Positions 35,690 through 44,624 of a DNA stretch of 64,000 nucleotides are shown here, piece after piece. How positions within the stretch are numbered: position 1 is the stretch's first letter; each line of letters begins with the position of its first letter. Below the pieces are notes generated by a model. That model had not been told where the DNA came from. It worked only from the letters and a program-made list of their open reading frames with translations, and did no database searches. This DNA comes from Candidatus Hodarchaeota archaeon (GTDB lineage Archaea > Asgardarchaeota > Heimdallarchaeia > Hodarchaeales > Hodarchaeaceae), in assembly GCA_029856365.1 (NCBI GenBank), contig JAHQWW010000010.1:1-64000 (forward strand), read 5' to 3'. The position numbers and the translations under genes were made by a program.

Positions 35690-36918
35690 AAAAGATGCGA
35701 TCTGAATACTTATTTGGCATTTTATTCATTATTCTTGCTATACTAGTGATACCTCCACTTCAACCTGCGGCATTTACCATAGAAAACCCTAATTGGGACG
35801 GTCTTTCTAAATTTAAGACATTAATCAAGGAAAATAGGAGCGTTACTGTGAGTGAAACGACAACTCCTCTTAGACTTCTGGGAGATATTAACGCGGATGT
35901 GATTATCATCGTTGGAGGTAATTTGCCTTATTTTACAGAAGAAAGTAATTTTCTACGGCAATTCGTCGAGAATGGGGGAGATATAGTCCTTTTTGAAGAC
36001 CATGGATATGCCCGGATTTTAACTTCCGCGTTTGGAATCTCATTAGGGGGAACAGTAATTGACCAGAATCCAGATTCTCACGATCTAAATCCCTTCTTAC
36101 CTACGATCAACCAATCTGGCATAGGTATTCCTCAATCTGATTCTTCATTCCACAGGATAGTGTTTAACAAGGCTGTTAGAGTCCAACAAATACAAATCAT
36201 AGAAGAAACAACATATTACTCTCTCTTTAACACGGGAAGGAATAGTACGTGGGAGGATAAGAATAATGATGGCAAATTCTATCGAAAGGGCGAGGCAGTG
36301 AACGATTCGTGTTATCTTGGAGGGATACTAACTTTTGACAAAAATGGAGGGAACTTTATCGTTATTGGAGACTCTGCATTTCCAACAAATGATATGATAA
36401 AACGAAAAGATAATGGCATTTGGCTTTCAGACCTAATTTCGTATTTACTAGCTAACGGGGAAAGAAAAGTTCTCTTTGATGAAAGTCGAAAACTATGGAT
36501 TCCTCCGACAGGGAAAGCTGTTATCGGAACCGTTGGTGTACTACTGATGGGAGCATTTCATTCGCCTTTTATTGCTATCATTACAATGATTGTACTTGGA
36601 ACACTTATTGGAATGAAAAAGAACGAACATATCAATAGAATGGGTACCAGATTTCTAAAATCTCTACAAACACAGAAAGACACGAAGCCAATTGCCGCAT
36701 TTTTGCAGTCGGAGGAGGAAGACGAATTAGCACGTTTAACAAAACGAAGTACGTTATCAAACCTTTCTCGTGCCCTGTTAGCTGATGAGATTCGGCAAAC
36801 TGCTTCTAATATGTCTCCCTCAACAAAGATTGAATTTGAGAACTATTTGAGACAACGGTATATTGATGTGGACACGTCCACTAGGTTGATTAAAAGATTA
36901 GAAAAATATCGAAAGTAA
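35686..36918 (+). CDS. DUF4350-like protein with membrane anchors, MoxR cluster
   Basis: The 410 residues begin with a signal/anchor helix (SEYLFGILFIILAILVIPPL). An exported Rossmann-like domain follows, typical of DUF4350 (DVIIIVGGNLPYFTEESNFL, RQFVENGGDIVLFEDHGYA, GNFIVIGDSAFPTND). There is then a membrane segment near 280-300 (GTVGVLLMGAFHSPFIAI) and a helical cytoplasmic tail. It overlaps the DUF4129 gene by ATGA and ends 21 nt before moxR. Family knowledge: such proteins sit with MoxR ATPases and DUF58 proteins; molecular role is not established. Confidence 0.8.
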   Translation: MKKMRSEYLFGILFIILAILVIPPLQPAAFTIENPNWDGLSKFKTLIKENRSVTVSETTTPLRLLGDINADVIIIVGGNLPYFTEESNFLRQFVENGGDIVLFEDHGYARILTSAFGISLGGTVIDQNPDSHDLNPFLPTINQSGIGIPQSDSSFHRIVFNKAVRVQQIQIIEETTYYSLFNTGRNSTWEDKNNDGKFYRKGEAVNDSCYLGGILTFDKNGGNFIVIGDSAFPTNDMIKRKDNGIWLSDLISYLLANGERKVLFDESRKLWIPPTGKAVIGTVGVLLMGAFHSPFIAIITMIVLGTLIGMKKNEHINRMGTRFLKSLQTQKDTKPIAAFLQSEEEDELARLTKRSTLSNLSRALLADEIRQTASNMSPSTKIEFENYLRQRYIDVDTSTRLIKRLEKYRK

Positions 36919-36939
36919 AGAAGAAGAAAAAAGGAGAAA

Positions 36940-37887
36940 ATGTTTTTGGATCCAAATGAGATCAAAGAAATTGTAGAAAACATCATCAATGAAATGCATC
37001 AGAGGGTAGTTGGTCTCGATTATGCAGCGAAAAACATTTTAGCGTGTTTTTTTGCAAATGGTCATGTGTTAATCGAGGGGGTTCCGGGAATAGCCAAATC
37101 TATGATGGCATATTCGCTTGCTGAGATCTTGGGACTAGAATTTAAACGCATTCAATTTACACCTGACCTCATGCCAGGGGATATTACAGGAGTATCTGTT
37201 TTCAATATGAAAACCCAAGAGTTCTCTTTTATTAAGGGACCTGTGTTTTCAAACATAATATTGTGTGATGAAATTAGCCGTGCACCTCCAAAAACTCAAT
37301 CTGCTATGCTGGAGGCGATGCAAGAACGTCAAGTTAGTCATGAAGGGATCACTTACAAGCTACCTGAACCTTTTCTTGTCATCGCGACTCAAAATCCCAT
37401 TGAACAGGCTGGTGTGTATCCACTACCTGAAGCACAATTGGATCGGTTCCTCATTCGCCAAATAATTGCTTACCCGAATAAGGCTGCCGAATTAGAAATG
37501 TTACAACTAAAACAAAAAGAAGATATGCTTCCTGTAAGAACACTTACCAGTTCAGAAGAGATTCTTAAAATCCAGCAGTTTGTGAGGCAAGAAGTATTAG
37601 TGTCAGGTAAAATTATGGAATATGTCGTTGATCTCATCCGTAAGACAAGAGAGCATTATGGATTAACATTGGGTGGATCTCCCCGAGCTTCAATATCCTT
37701 AATGACTGTAGCTCAAGCTCGTGCTGCTCTTTCTGGCCGTGACTATGTTGAACCAGATGACGTCAAACAATTATTCTTCCCAGTTGTAAATCATCGCTTG
37801 ATTTTGTCACCTGAAACGGAGATGGACAAAGTCCCAGTTATTCAGATCGTTGACAATATTATAAAATCAACTGAAGTTATTCTTTGA
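36940..37887 (+). CDS. MoxR-type AAA+ ATPase
   Basis: The 315-residue AAA+ ATPase has Walker A GVPGIAKS (47-54; the lysine is kept), Walker B NIILCDE (Asp110-Glu111), the MoxR signature RAPPKTQSAMLEAMQERQV, and sensor 1/arginine region ATQNPIEQAGVYPLPEAQLDRF. AAAAAAGGAG precedes the ATG. MoxR ATPases act as chaperone-like remodellers that load cofactors or activate partners carrying vWA/DUF58 domains. The DUF58 gene follows 17 nt later. Confidence 0.95.
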   Translation: MFLDPNEIKEIVENIINEMHQRVVGLDYAAKNILACFFANGHVLIEGVPGIAKSMMAYSLAEILGLEFKRIQFTPDLMPGDITGVSVFNMKTQEFSFIKGPVFSNIILCDEISRAPPKTQSAMLEAMQERQVSHEGITYKLPEPFLVIATQNPIEQAGVYPLPEAQLDRFLIRQIIAYPNKAAELEMLQLKQKEDMLPVRTLTSSEEILKIQQFVRQEVLVSGKIMEYVVDLIRKTREHYGLTLGGSPRASISLMTVAQARAALSGRDYVEPDDVKQLFFPVVNHRLILSPETEMDKVPVIQIVDNIIKSTEVIL

Positions 37888-37904
37888 TCAAATGAGGTTA
37901 CAAT

Positions 37905-39269
37905 TTGGACTATTTTTCACATAAAAAAGAAATCACACCCCAAGGACAAATTCTTCTTGTTTTGTCTTTTATTGGTGGCCTTATTGGCATGAATTTAGGT
38001 TTGACTTTTCTATGGTTACCCTCGTTTGCGTTAATTCTCTACTTTCTCCCTTTCCTTCGTTATCATTTTTCAACATGTGATTTTTTCGCATTCCGAGTTT
38101 TTTCATCTTCTACTGTCACCTTAGGGGGATTTTTACACTGTCGTTTACGGATAAAAAATCTCCAAGATAGTCCTCTTATTCTATCATTTGAAAATCGCTA
38201 TTCAAATGAAATTATTCTCGTAAAGGGGTGGACCCACCAAACTGTAAATTTAGCTTCTGGTGAGATACGTAACTTTTCATTTATCTTTACCTTCTCAAAG
38301 CGAGGGTTTCATGAATTTTTCCCTCTTCTTATTTTCCGTGGGGATCCGCTGGGTTTATATCGAGATTCTTATGAGGTGGAAGAAACTATCCAAATACGCG
38401 TCATTCCAGCTCGTCCATATATTCGTTTGGACAAACAACAGAAAAGAAGAGTTAGAGATATTCTCACAGGTCACCATGCTTATCGAAGGCGAGGACAAGG
38501 TGATGAATTCTTTTCTTTACGAGAATACATCCGTGGTGATGAACCTCGGAAGATCTACTGGAAAGGCAGCGCTAGACAAGGGAAATTAATTTCAAAAGAA
38601 TTTACCGATGAACTAGTTTTCAGAGTATTAGTTGCAATTGACATTAGTTGGACTATGCGATCCAGAAAACTTGAATTTGCTTTGACCACATTACTTGAAT
38701 TGGCAGAAATGTCAGCAATTACTCATGATGCTTTTGGATTTATCTTGTTTGATGAAAAACCACGGAGGTTCTTGAAGCCCCTTAAAAGTCCACGGTTGTA
38801 CGAAAAAACGGCAAGACTTACATTTGACCAGGTAGTTTCTAACAATCGGACTCGTTTTGAAGCTATTCTTCCATTCATCTTCTCCTTGAAAGGTACTCGA
38901 GGATTATTAATCATAATAAGTGATACTGAAGGAATTTTAAATGAGAAGATTAAAGCCATCACTAGGTTGGCTAAATTCGGTCATAGAATCATTTTTGTAG
39001 ATTTACGTGGAGATCAGTTTGGAATTGTTCATGCTGATCTCTCTATCAAACATCTGAATACCATACAGAAACTTAAATATATGAACATTGCTCGAGAGAG
39101 GGTTGCAAGAAAATATTCAACACGTGAAAAGAAACTTCATTCTACACTGGATCAACTAGGTGGGACATATCTCAAAGTTGATTCACCTTATCAAAATCTG
39201 CTTATTATGTTGAAACAAGAGTTTAGTCAAGAAGAAATCTATTTTCCTCAATGGGTGGTGAATTTATAA
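37905..39269 (+). CDS. DUF58 protein (vWA-like), MoxR partner
   Basis: The 454 residues have two N-terminal membrane helices (QILLVLSFIGGLIGMN, LPSFALILYFLPFL), a beta-rich middle and the DUF58 signature RRRGQGDEFFSLREYIRGDE followed by PRKIYWKGSARQGKL. A vWA-like domain follows, with a degenerate metal site in AIDISWTMR (D-x-S-x-x in place of D-x-S-x-S). TTG 37905 is the start: GAGGT lies 7 nt before it and no ATG is in frame nearby. DUF58 proteins interact with MoxR ATPases. Its stop overlaps the next start (TAATG). Confidence 0.9.
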   Translation: MDYFSHKKEITPQGQILLVLSFIGGLIGMNLGLTFLWLPSFALILYFLPFLRYHFSTCDFFAFRVFSSSTVTLGGFLHCRLRIKNLQDSPLILSFENRYSNEIILVKGWTHQTVNLASGEIRNFSFIFTFSKRGFHEFFPLLIFRGDPLGLYRDSYEVEETIQIRVIPARPYIRLDKQQKRRVRDILTGHHAYRRRGQGDEFFSLREYIRGDEPRKIYWKGSARQGKLISKEFTDELVFRVLVAIDISWTMRSRKLEFALTTLLELAEMSAITHDAFGFILFDEKPRRFLKPLKSPRLYEKTARLTFDQVVSNNRTRFEAILPFIFSLKGTRGLLIIISDTEGILNEKIKAITRLAKFGHRIIFVDLRGDQFGIVHADLSIKHLNTIQKLKYMNIARERVARKYSTREKKLHSTLDQLGGTYLKVDSPYQNLLIMLKQEFSQEEIYFPQWVVNL

Positions 39270-40030
39270 TGAATTCAGATATAAATTCTACTTTAAGTCC
39301 AGAATTAACAGGTATTTGGATTTCAAGAGGGCATTCAAACTATATGAAAACCTTATTACGCATTCTTTGGGCTTCTACTGGCTTTATTCTACTAATAATT
39401 CTTATAGAGACAATTAATCAAATAGGATTAGTACCTGTCGCTGCATTCTTAATTTCTGGTTCTATTATTCTCAGTCTTGAATTTTATACATCTAGATTTC
39501 CTCATATCACAATTCCCCTCAGCCAAGGAGTTGTATTTATTTTAGCAGTGTATATCCACTTTTATAGTCTTTTATCTCAACAAGTAGGTTTTTTTGACCG
39601 ACCAAATATTCCCCTTCTTCCCGATTTACTCAGTCTAGTTTTAGGTGTAATTATTTTAATTCGGATAGTAATAGGGGTGGAATTAATCAGGTTAAATAGA
39701 CAATACCAGAATGCACGAGTTCCTCTATCTGGATATCCAAGGGGGGCCTTAATTACGTTTGAGACAAACCTGCAGCTGACTACAAGCCAAGTAAAAAAAG
39801 AATTTTTAAATGAGTCACCTAAATTCGCTATTAAGCAATTATTCAACCATTTTCTTTTCAGCATCAGTCTTTTATTAATGTTATTGACGCCATTATGGTT
39901 GAATTTATTGCTAGATGTTGTTATATATCCATATATCCTTCTTATACCAGGAATTCTTGTCTTATTACTAATATTGATTTATTTCCCTCCTGAAGTAAGG
40001 GAATCAGACTCAAAGGAAGAAAAAAGTTAG
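39269..40030 (+). CDS. Polytopic membrane protein, last gene of the MoxR operon
   Basis: About 253 residues with six hydrophobic segments and a charged loop (NRQYQNARVPLSGYPRGALI), ending in a short acidic/Lys tail (PPEVRESDSKEEKS). The start at ATG 39269 sits in TAATG with the DUF58 stop and has GGTG upstream. The nearest relatives in position are the extra membrane proteins of MoxR-DUF58-DUF4129 clusters. No enzyme motif is visible. Confidence 0.7.
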   Translation: MNSDINSTLSPELTGIWISRGHSNYMKTLLRILWASTGFILLIILIETINQIGLVPVAAFLISGSIILSLEFYTSRFPHITIPLSQGVVFILAVYIHFYSLLSQQVGFFDRPNIPLLPDLLSLVLGVIILIRIVIGVELIRLNRQYQNARVPLSGYPRGALITFETNLQLTTSQVKKEFLNESPKFAIKQLFNHFLFSISLLLMLLTPLWLNLLLDVVIYPYILLIPGILVLLLILIYFPPEVRESDSKEEKS

Positions 40031-40143
40031 ATTGGATTAAAGAGCAGAGATCGCGCACTGACTAGATTACTAAATTAAGTTTTGTCTCAAAGAATCATGA
40101 TTTTTCCTTGGATATTCAACTCACATCTCATGAAAACTGTAAT

Positions 40144-40536
40144 TTATTCCCGTTGCATATTTTGAAGTTCCGACAGGAGAACCTTATTTGTTTCCTCCAA
40201 GTTAGAAAGTTTCTTAAAGACCTCTTTCCATATTGGAGAGATTTCCAAAGTTAATGATTGTTCGGCTTTATACGTACCCTTCTTGAAATCCAGCCAACCA
40301 AGAAAAGCAGCCAATGGAAAATAGATACTTCCAAAGACCATAAAAAAAATTGAATATGATTTTAAAATCTCTGGGATAAAGAAGAGGTTTTTAAAGAGTA
40401 AGTTATAAAAAATCAGAGTAAAATTCAACAGGGAAAAAACTAGCGCAAACCAAGAGTTATGGCCTCGTAAAAAGTATTGTTTCAAGCGGGCACCAGTATC
40501 GATTCCCTTACGGGCTTGATGTTTCATTTTTATCAT
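40144..40536 (-). CDS. Small two-helix membrane protein with C-terminal coiled coil
   Basis: The 130-residue protein has a basic N-terminus, two membrane helices (about 28-50 and 62-82: WFALVFSLLNFTLIFY and YSIFFMVFGSIYFPLAAFL) and a C-terminal helix with coiled-coil heptads (WKEVFKKLSNLEETNKVLLSEL). It is convergent with the MoxR operon. Function unknown. The motif GWLDFKKGT after helix 2 recurs in small archaeal membrane proteins that I cannot name. Confidence 0.6.
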   Translation of the reverse strand: MIKMKHQARKGIDTGARLKQYFLRGHNSWFALVFSLLNFTLIFYNLLFKNLFFIPEILKSYSIFFMVFGSIYFPLAAFLGWLDFKKGTYKAEQSLTLEISPIWKEVFKKLSNLEETNKVLLSELQNMQRE

Positions 40537-40768
40537 GATATTATACCTCTATTTGTTCTGTGGAAAATTATTAGATTTATGTTAAAAACGAATCTGAATG
40601 AATTGAACGTTTTAGTTTTTAATCAGCTAAGAGAAAATTAATTATTTAATGAAAAAAGTTATACTCATCTTTACATAATCAGATCTTCAATAATACCACA
40701 GCGTTGATCATATGCCGAAGATGGAAGGGTTTTTATATTAGAAAGTTCATAACCTACTTGGAGAAAAA

Positions 40769-40879
40769 GTGGAAAACACAATCAATAAACTGAAAGCGAT
40801 ACTAGACTTCACTTTTACCTATGGATCTGGTCTTCTTTTCGTATTAGGTATTATTTTTCTCCTCATATTTCTTTCTTAG
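40769..40879 (+). CDS. Possible 36-residue single-helix membrane protein
   Basis: A GTG start is preceded by GGAG seven bases upstream. A TATA-like TTTTTATATTA lies about 30 nt upstream. The product has a short charged N-terminus (MENTINKLKAILDF) and one membrane helix (GSGLLFVLGIIFLLIFLS). It is the only coding candidate in the gene-free stretch 40537-40956. Confidence 0.4.
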   Translation: MENTINKLKAILDFTFTYGSGLLFVLGIIFLLIFLS

Positions 40880-40956
40880 AATATTAACATAACAATCGTA
40901 ACTACCTCACAACCACAATTTTTTTAATAGAATATTCATTGTAAGGAGAATATTCC

Positions 40957-43059
40957 TTAGTTAATAGTTTTCAATATTATTTCAACCCCAAATTTAAATT
41001 TCTTCCCAAAAATTTCGATTTTGGGAAAAATAGAAGTACCCTGATATATTTCTTCAAATCCTATTTCACTTCTTAGGATTGAAAATAATGGAAATAATAC
41101 ACAATCAATAGTTTTAGAAAAATTAATTCTAATAGAAACGCATTCGTGTTCATTTTGATCCTTAATTTCAATTCTTTGGCATTTAATCTGATTAATTAAT
41201 TTAACCAAATCAAAAGGTTCAGTATCTAGGACACCTGTCGTCTTATAGGGGTAAGAAACTCCAATTATGTTAATTTCAGGTGAGAAAAAAAGGCTTTTTG
41301 GTTCAATAGCGTCTGAGAAAGTGATATCATACTCAATAAGAATCTTGGTAGATTGTAAACGATAAGTTTTTGAAATTACTGTTCGGACAGGCTTTTTTCT
41401 TAGTATAATGTTGCCCTTACGCATAAGAGTCAAACTTTGATCAGTGTTTTGAGTGATCTCATATAAATTGTTAGCAAAGTCTCCTAGATCCTGATAAATA
41501 TCTTTTAGTAAAAAATCCCCTGGAACACTAGTAGAAAGAAAGTGATCCTGAAATGACCACTTTTCGAACCGATCTTGTACATTTTGCACTTTATTAGTAT
41601 GGTAGGGTTCATTCTGTCGAGTGAGAACATTGAGGAAATTATATCCCCGTTCTTTCAAGTTTAAGGAAAAGATGGAGCCACCAAATAAAGAAGAGATATA
41701 ACAAGAAACATGTTTGTTTTCCAAAATCCCATCTGGTTGTCCATCGAGTAAAACATCTTGGATGTTTGTTGTAAATTCTTTAAGCCCTTCTCGATTACGA
41801 AGTTTATCTAAAAGAAACTCAGCTTGGATTATATGCTTGTGAATTGAATGTCGAAGAAATCGATAATACACTCCTCCGAATAATCCATGCCAATAAGCAT
41901 CATTTGACTGGGAGGTTAATACTTTTTCCCAAATTTTCTGGAAATGATCTGATGATAAATTGGGTAATGCTTTCTCTGTTGTTTCTACTTTGTTGCGACA
42001 GATTAGCATTCTTTTATGCATGATATTTGCTTGAGAATATTTGATCAGGAAATTTTGCCAAATAGATCCAGTAGTAAAGGTTTTAATTTCCTCTGCTAAT
42101 CCAGGGTCAATCTCCTTTCGATCAATTTTTTGATGTAAGCCTTCTAACCGTTTCCTAAGAGGAGAAGGTAATGACCAAATTGCCATTTTATCATAACTAC
42201 TTGTTGGGAGATAAAGAAGGCCCTTTGGATGATGCTTTTTTAAAAATTCGCTTATTAGAATTGGTTTTATCCATGAATTTACCAATATCGCTTCGAAAAA
42301 CTCATTCATCCAAGGAGTGCCATCATAACCATCAATATAGCAAATATCATGAGTTATACGATCACCAGCATACCAAAGGCCCATTTTCTCCATATCAGAC
42401 ATCATCACTATAATACTTTCATGGTGTTCGTCACACCCTTTCATTAAATATTGAATTATTTTTTCAGGCTTTTTCCAAGGCACTAAGTAGCGAATTTTTT
42501 GATTAATAGGGATTATTGGTATAGCTTTTCCTTGATCTTCAGTCATATACGCATAATAAGTCTGTTCTTCGGAAAATCCTATAATACGGAAGAGATAATC
42601 ATCAATGAATGTGAATTCAATCCCCATCTTCACCAGGATTGGTGGTAAACTAGGTATCCATACTCTTTCTGCCAACCATATACCTTTTGGTTTAATAGAG
42701 TAATTCTCACCCCACCAATCAATCATTAATTGAATTTGGAGTTCTTTATCTCTATCAGGGATTGTAGCTAAAATTGGCTCATAAAATCCTCCACCAATAA
42801 TCTCGATTTGTTTACGACTATAAAGAGTAACAATTTGCTCCAAATATTCTGGGTGGGTTTCCTGAATCCAATTAAGAAGTGGGCCGGAGATATGAAAACT
42901 TGATTTTATTGTTGGATATTTGCTAATCGTTTGAATTAGAGGTAAGTAAGCTTTTTGATATGCTTCTTCAATGACCCAAGGGAAGTTCCCTACAGGCTGA
43001 TGAGCATGCCAAATCATGGGGAAAAAAACAGTACCGTCTTTCCGTACAGACAAAATCAA
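40957..43059 (-). CDS. GH57 alpha-glucan enzyme (4-alpha-glucanotransferase / amylase type)
   Basis: The 700-residue protein has GH57 regions HAHQP (18-22), GGGFYEP (89-95), WLAERVW (128-134, nucleophile Glu131) and SDMEKMG (221-227, acid/base Asp222), then a C-terminal beta-sandwich region as in Thermococcus 4-alpha-glucanotransferase (about 660 residues). It transfers or hydrolyses alpha-1,4-glucan and would work with GlgA on storage glucan. It is the third gene after the GTPase and longin-roadblock genes, starting 30 nt after the latter at a TTG with AAGG just upstream. A hairpin lies between them. Confidence 0.88.
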   Translation of the reverse strand: MILSVRKDGTVFFPMIWHAHQPVGNFPWVIEEAYQKAYLPLIQTISKYPTIKSSFHISGPLLNWIQETHPEYLEQIVTLYSRKQIEIIGGGFYEPILATIPDRDKELQIQLMIDWWGENYSIKPKGIWLAERVWIPSLPPILVKMGIEFTFIDDYLFRIIGFSEEQTYYAYMTEDQGKAIPIIPINQKIRYLVPWKKPEKIIQYLMKGCDEHHESIIVMMSDMEKMGLWYAGDRITHDICYIDGYDGTPWMNEFFEAILVNSWIKPILISEFLKKHHPKGLLYLPTSSYDKMAIWSLPSPLRKRLEGLHQKIDRKEIDPGLAEEIKTFTTGSIWQNFLIKYSQANIMHKRMLICRNKVETTEKALPNLSSDHFQKIWEKVLTSQSNDAYWHGLFGGVYYRFLRHSIHKHIIQAEFLLDKLRNREGLKEFTTNIQDVLLDGQPDGILENKHVSCYISSLFGGSIFSLNLKERGYNFLNVLTRQNEPYHTNKVQNVQDRFEKWSFQDHFLSTSVPGDFLLKDIYQDLGDFANNLYEITQNTDQSLTLMRKGNIILRKKPVRTVISKTYRLQSTKILIEYDITFSDAIEPKSLFFSPEINIIGVSYPYKTTGVLDTEPFDLVKLINQIKCQRIEIKDQNEHECVSIRINFSKTIDCVLFPLFSILRSEIGFEEIYQGTSIFPKIEIFGKKFKFGVEIILKTIN

Positions 43060-43072
43060 ACCTTCTGGGGGA

Positions 43073-43094
43073 TATAACCCTCTAGGGGGTTATA
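43073..43094. repeat. Perfect hairpin between the longin-roadblock and GH57 genes
   Basis: TATAACCC (43073-43080) and GGGTTATA (43087-43094) are perfect 8-bp arms around a 6-nt loop. It overlaps the stop of the upstream gene and lies 14 nt before the GH57 start. No T-tract follows, so processing, attenuation or partial termination within the operon is possible. Confidence 0.45.
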
Positions 43095-43875
43095 AAATCA
43101 AATTACGTAATTGTTCAACCATTCCCTCTACTAGTACAATTGTATTAGCTGCAGAGCATTCTGGATTGGCATCAACAAGCAATAATAAACCTTCTCCTAG
43201 AATATAGACAAAAATATTTGAGGCACCAGAAACAGCCAGAAAGAATCTTGGTTTTTCAAGGTGCGCTGCGAATGCCCCACGAATAGCACGTACAGCAGCG
43301 GGTAGTATTTCTGCATCCATTTGATTTACAATGATGGCTCCAGTGAAAGAAGACACACACGCACCCTGTACTGCATCTTCACTGAGGACCCAAGCTTCGA
43401 GATGTTCTTCAACCTCCCGCTTCATGGATTCTGACATATAACGGCTTTCACCAGCCATAACAGTTTGAATTGCTTCGTTAAATTCCTCCTTTTCTACACT
43501 TGATATATGGACCGTTTTTTTACCAAGTTTATCGGCAAAATTACCAAGAAAAAGTGTCATTAATGTTCTCAATTTAAATTCAATATCAAGTAAAGAAGCG
43601 GAAGAGGATGTGATGAGAGAAAACACACCCTCTGGTCTACTAATACCTGCAATACGCATTGAGGCAAAATCGACGTAAAATAGTTGCCCGTCCTCAATCG
43701 AGTCTTCTAATCCTTGTGAGATGTCATAAGCTGAATTCAAAAGTACTTGAACTTTTTTAGGAGAAAAAGCTTTTACATTAGCAGAACCACGAAAATCTTT
43801 GCTGATAAGCGGCTTTCCAGAGGAATGAAATACAAAGAATGCTAAAAATGTCTCCAGCTCATCAAACGAGACCAA
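43090..43875 (-). CDS. Longin-like plus Roadblock/LC7-like domain protein paired with a small GTPase
   Basis: The 261 residues form two domains. Residues 1 to about 118 have beta-beta-helix-beta-beta-beta-helix order with FFVFHSSGKPLISKD and a long helix (SPKKVQVLLNSAYDISQGLE), as in longin domains. Residues about 155-261 match Roadblock/LC7: AVQGACVSSFTGAIIV, an alpha helix AAVRAIRGAFAAHLE, then FVYILGEGLLLLVDANPEC. The start is TTG 43875. GGAGAG in the last codons of the GTPase gene is its ribosome site, so translation is coupled. Longin and roadblock folds build GTPase regulators (Mon1-Ccz1, MglB, Ragulator). A GEF or GAP role for the adjacent GTPase is an inference. Confidence 0.72.
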   Translation of the reverse strand: MVSFDELETFLAFFVFHSSGKPLISKDFRGSANVKAFSPKKVQVLLNSAYDISQGLEDSIEDGQLFYVDFASMRIAGISRPEGVFSLITSSSASLLDIEFKLRTLMTLFLGNFADKLGKKTVHISSVEKEEFNEAIQTVMAGESRYMSESMKREVEEHLEAWVLSEDAVQGACVSSFTGAIIVNQMDAEILPAAVRAIRGAFAAHLEKPRFFLAVSGASNIFVYILGEGLLLLVDANPECSAANTIVLVEGMVEQLRNLIL

Positions 43876-43879
43876 TTTT

Positions 43880-44404
43880 CTACTCTCCTAGTATTAACTG
43901 GCCCATCTGGACGAAAGCTTCTTGAACACGAGCACCTGTTTTCGCTGAAGTTGAAAAGAATTCTTGAGCATTAAACCGATCGAGAATTTCTTCTTTGCTA
44001 GCAGGTAATTTTCCTTCTGCAATATCTTCTTTATTACCAAGAACCATCACTTTAGCATTTGGACTTTGTTCATTGATGTCTGCTCGCCATCGATCTAATT
44101 TTTCAAATGTGGGGTCTGGTCGCGTTAAATCAAATACTAAAAATACTCCATGTGCCTTTTTTAAATATAAATGGCGGAAATTAGTAAATCCAGATTGGCC
44201 TGCAACGTCCCAAATCTGAAAAGTAAGCTCTCGGTCTTTTATGTTCACTTTTTTAGAAAGAAAATCAACCCCAAGAGTTATCTGATACCCCTCTTTGAAG
44301 AAATCGTCAACATATCGTTTGATTAAGGAAGTTTTTCCTACTTCCGGTTCTCCGACCAATAATAATTTGAAGGCAAACTTGCCGCCTTTAGCTTTCTTAG
44401 ACAA
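43880..44404 (-). CDS. Rab-like small GTPase
   Basis: The 174-residue GTPase has G1 GEPEVGKTS (18-26), G2 Thr43 in YQITLGVDF (close to the Rab TIGVDF), G3 WDVAGQ (65-70), G4 NKED (124-127) and G5 TSAK (152-155). Its KK-x-x-G-G-K N-terminus and lack of C-terminal Cys exclude standard prenylation. The TTG start is at 44404. It is the first gene of the operon GTPase, longin-roadblock, GH57. It is more Rab-like than the GTPase at 24782, and the two differ in switch I. Confidence 0.93.
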   Translation of the reverse strand: MSKKAKGGKFAFKLLLVGEPEVGKTSLIKRYVDDFFKEGYQITLGVDFLSKKVNIKDRELTFQIWDVAGQSGFTNFRHLYLKKAHGVFLVFDLTRPDPTFEKLDRWRADINEQSPNAKVMVLGNKEDIAEGKLPASKEEILDRFNAQEFFSTSAKTGARVQEAFVQMGQLILGE

Positions 44405-44624
44405 AGTTCAACAGCTCCAATGGTGGATTTACTTACTCGAGAAAATGGTTAATAATATCTTATAAGTATTCCTTATATTGATAATTGATTTCTTTTCTTC
44501 CAAACTTCTATCCTGATATCTTTAAAAAGAAGTCCTAAGACTTAATGTTCCTAACAATAAAATTGTCACGAGTTTGGATTATTTTCACTATAATCTTATG
44601 TGGAATAAGAATAGATGAATAAGA

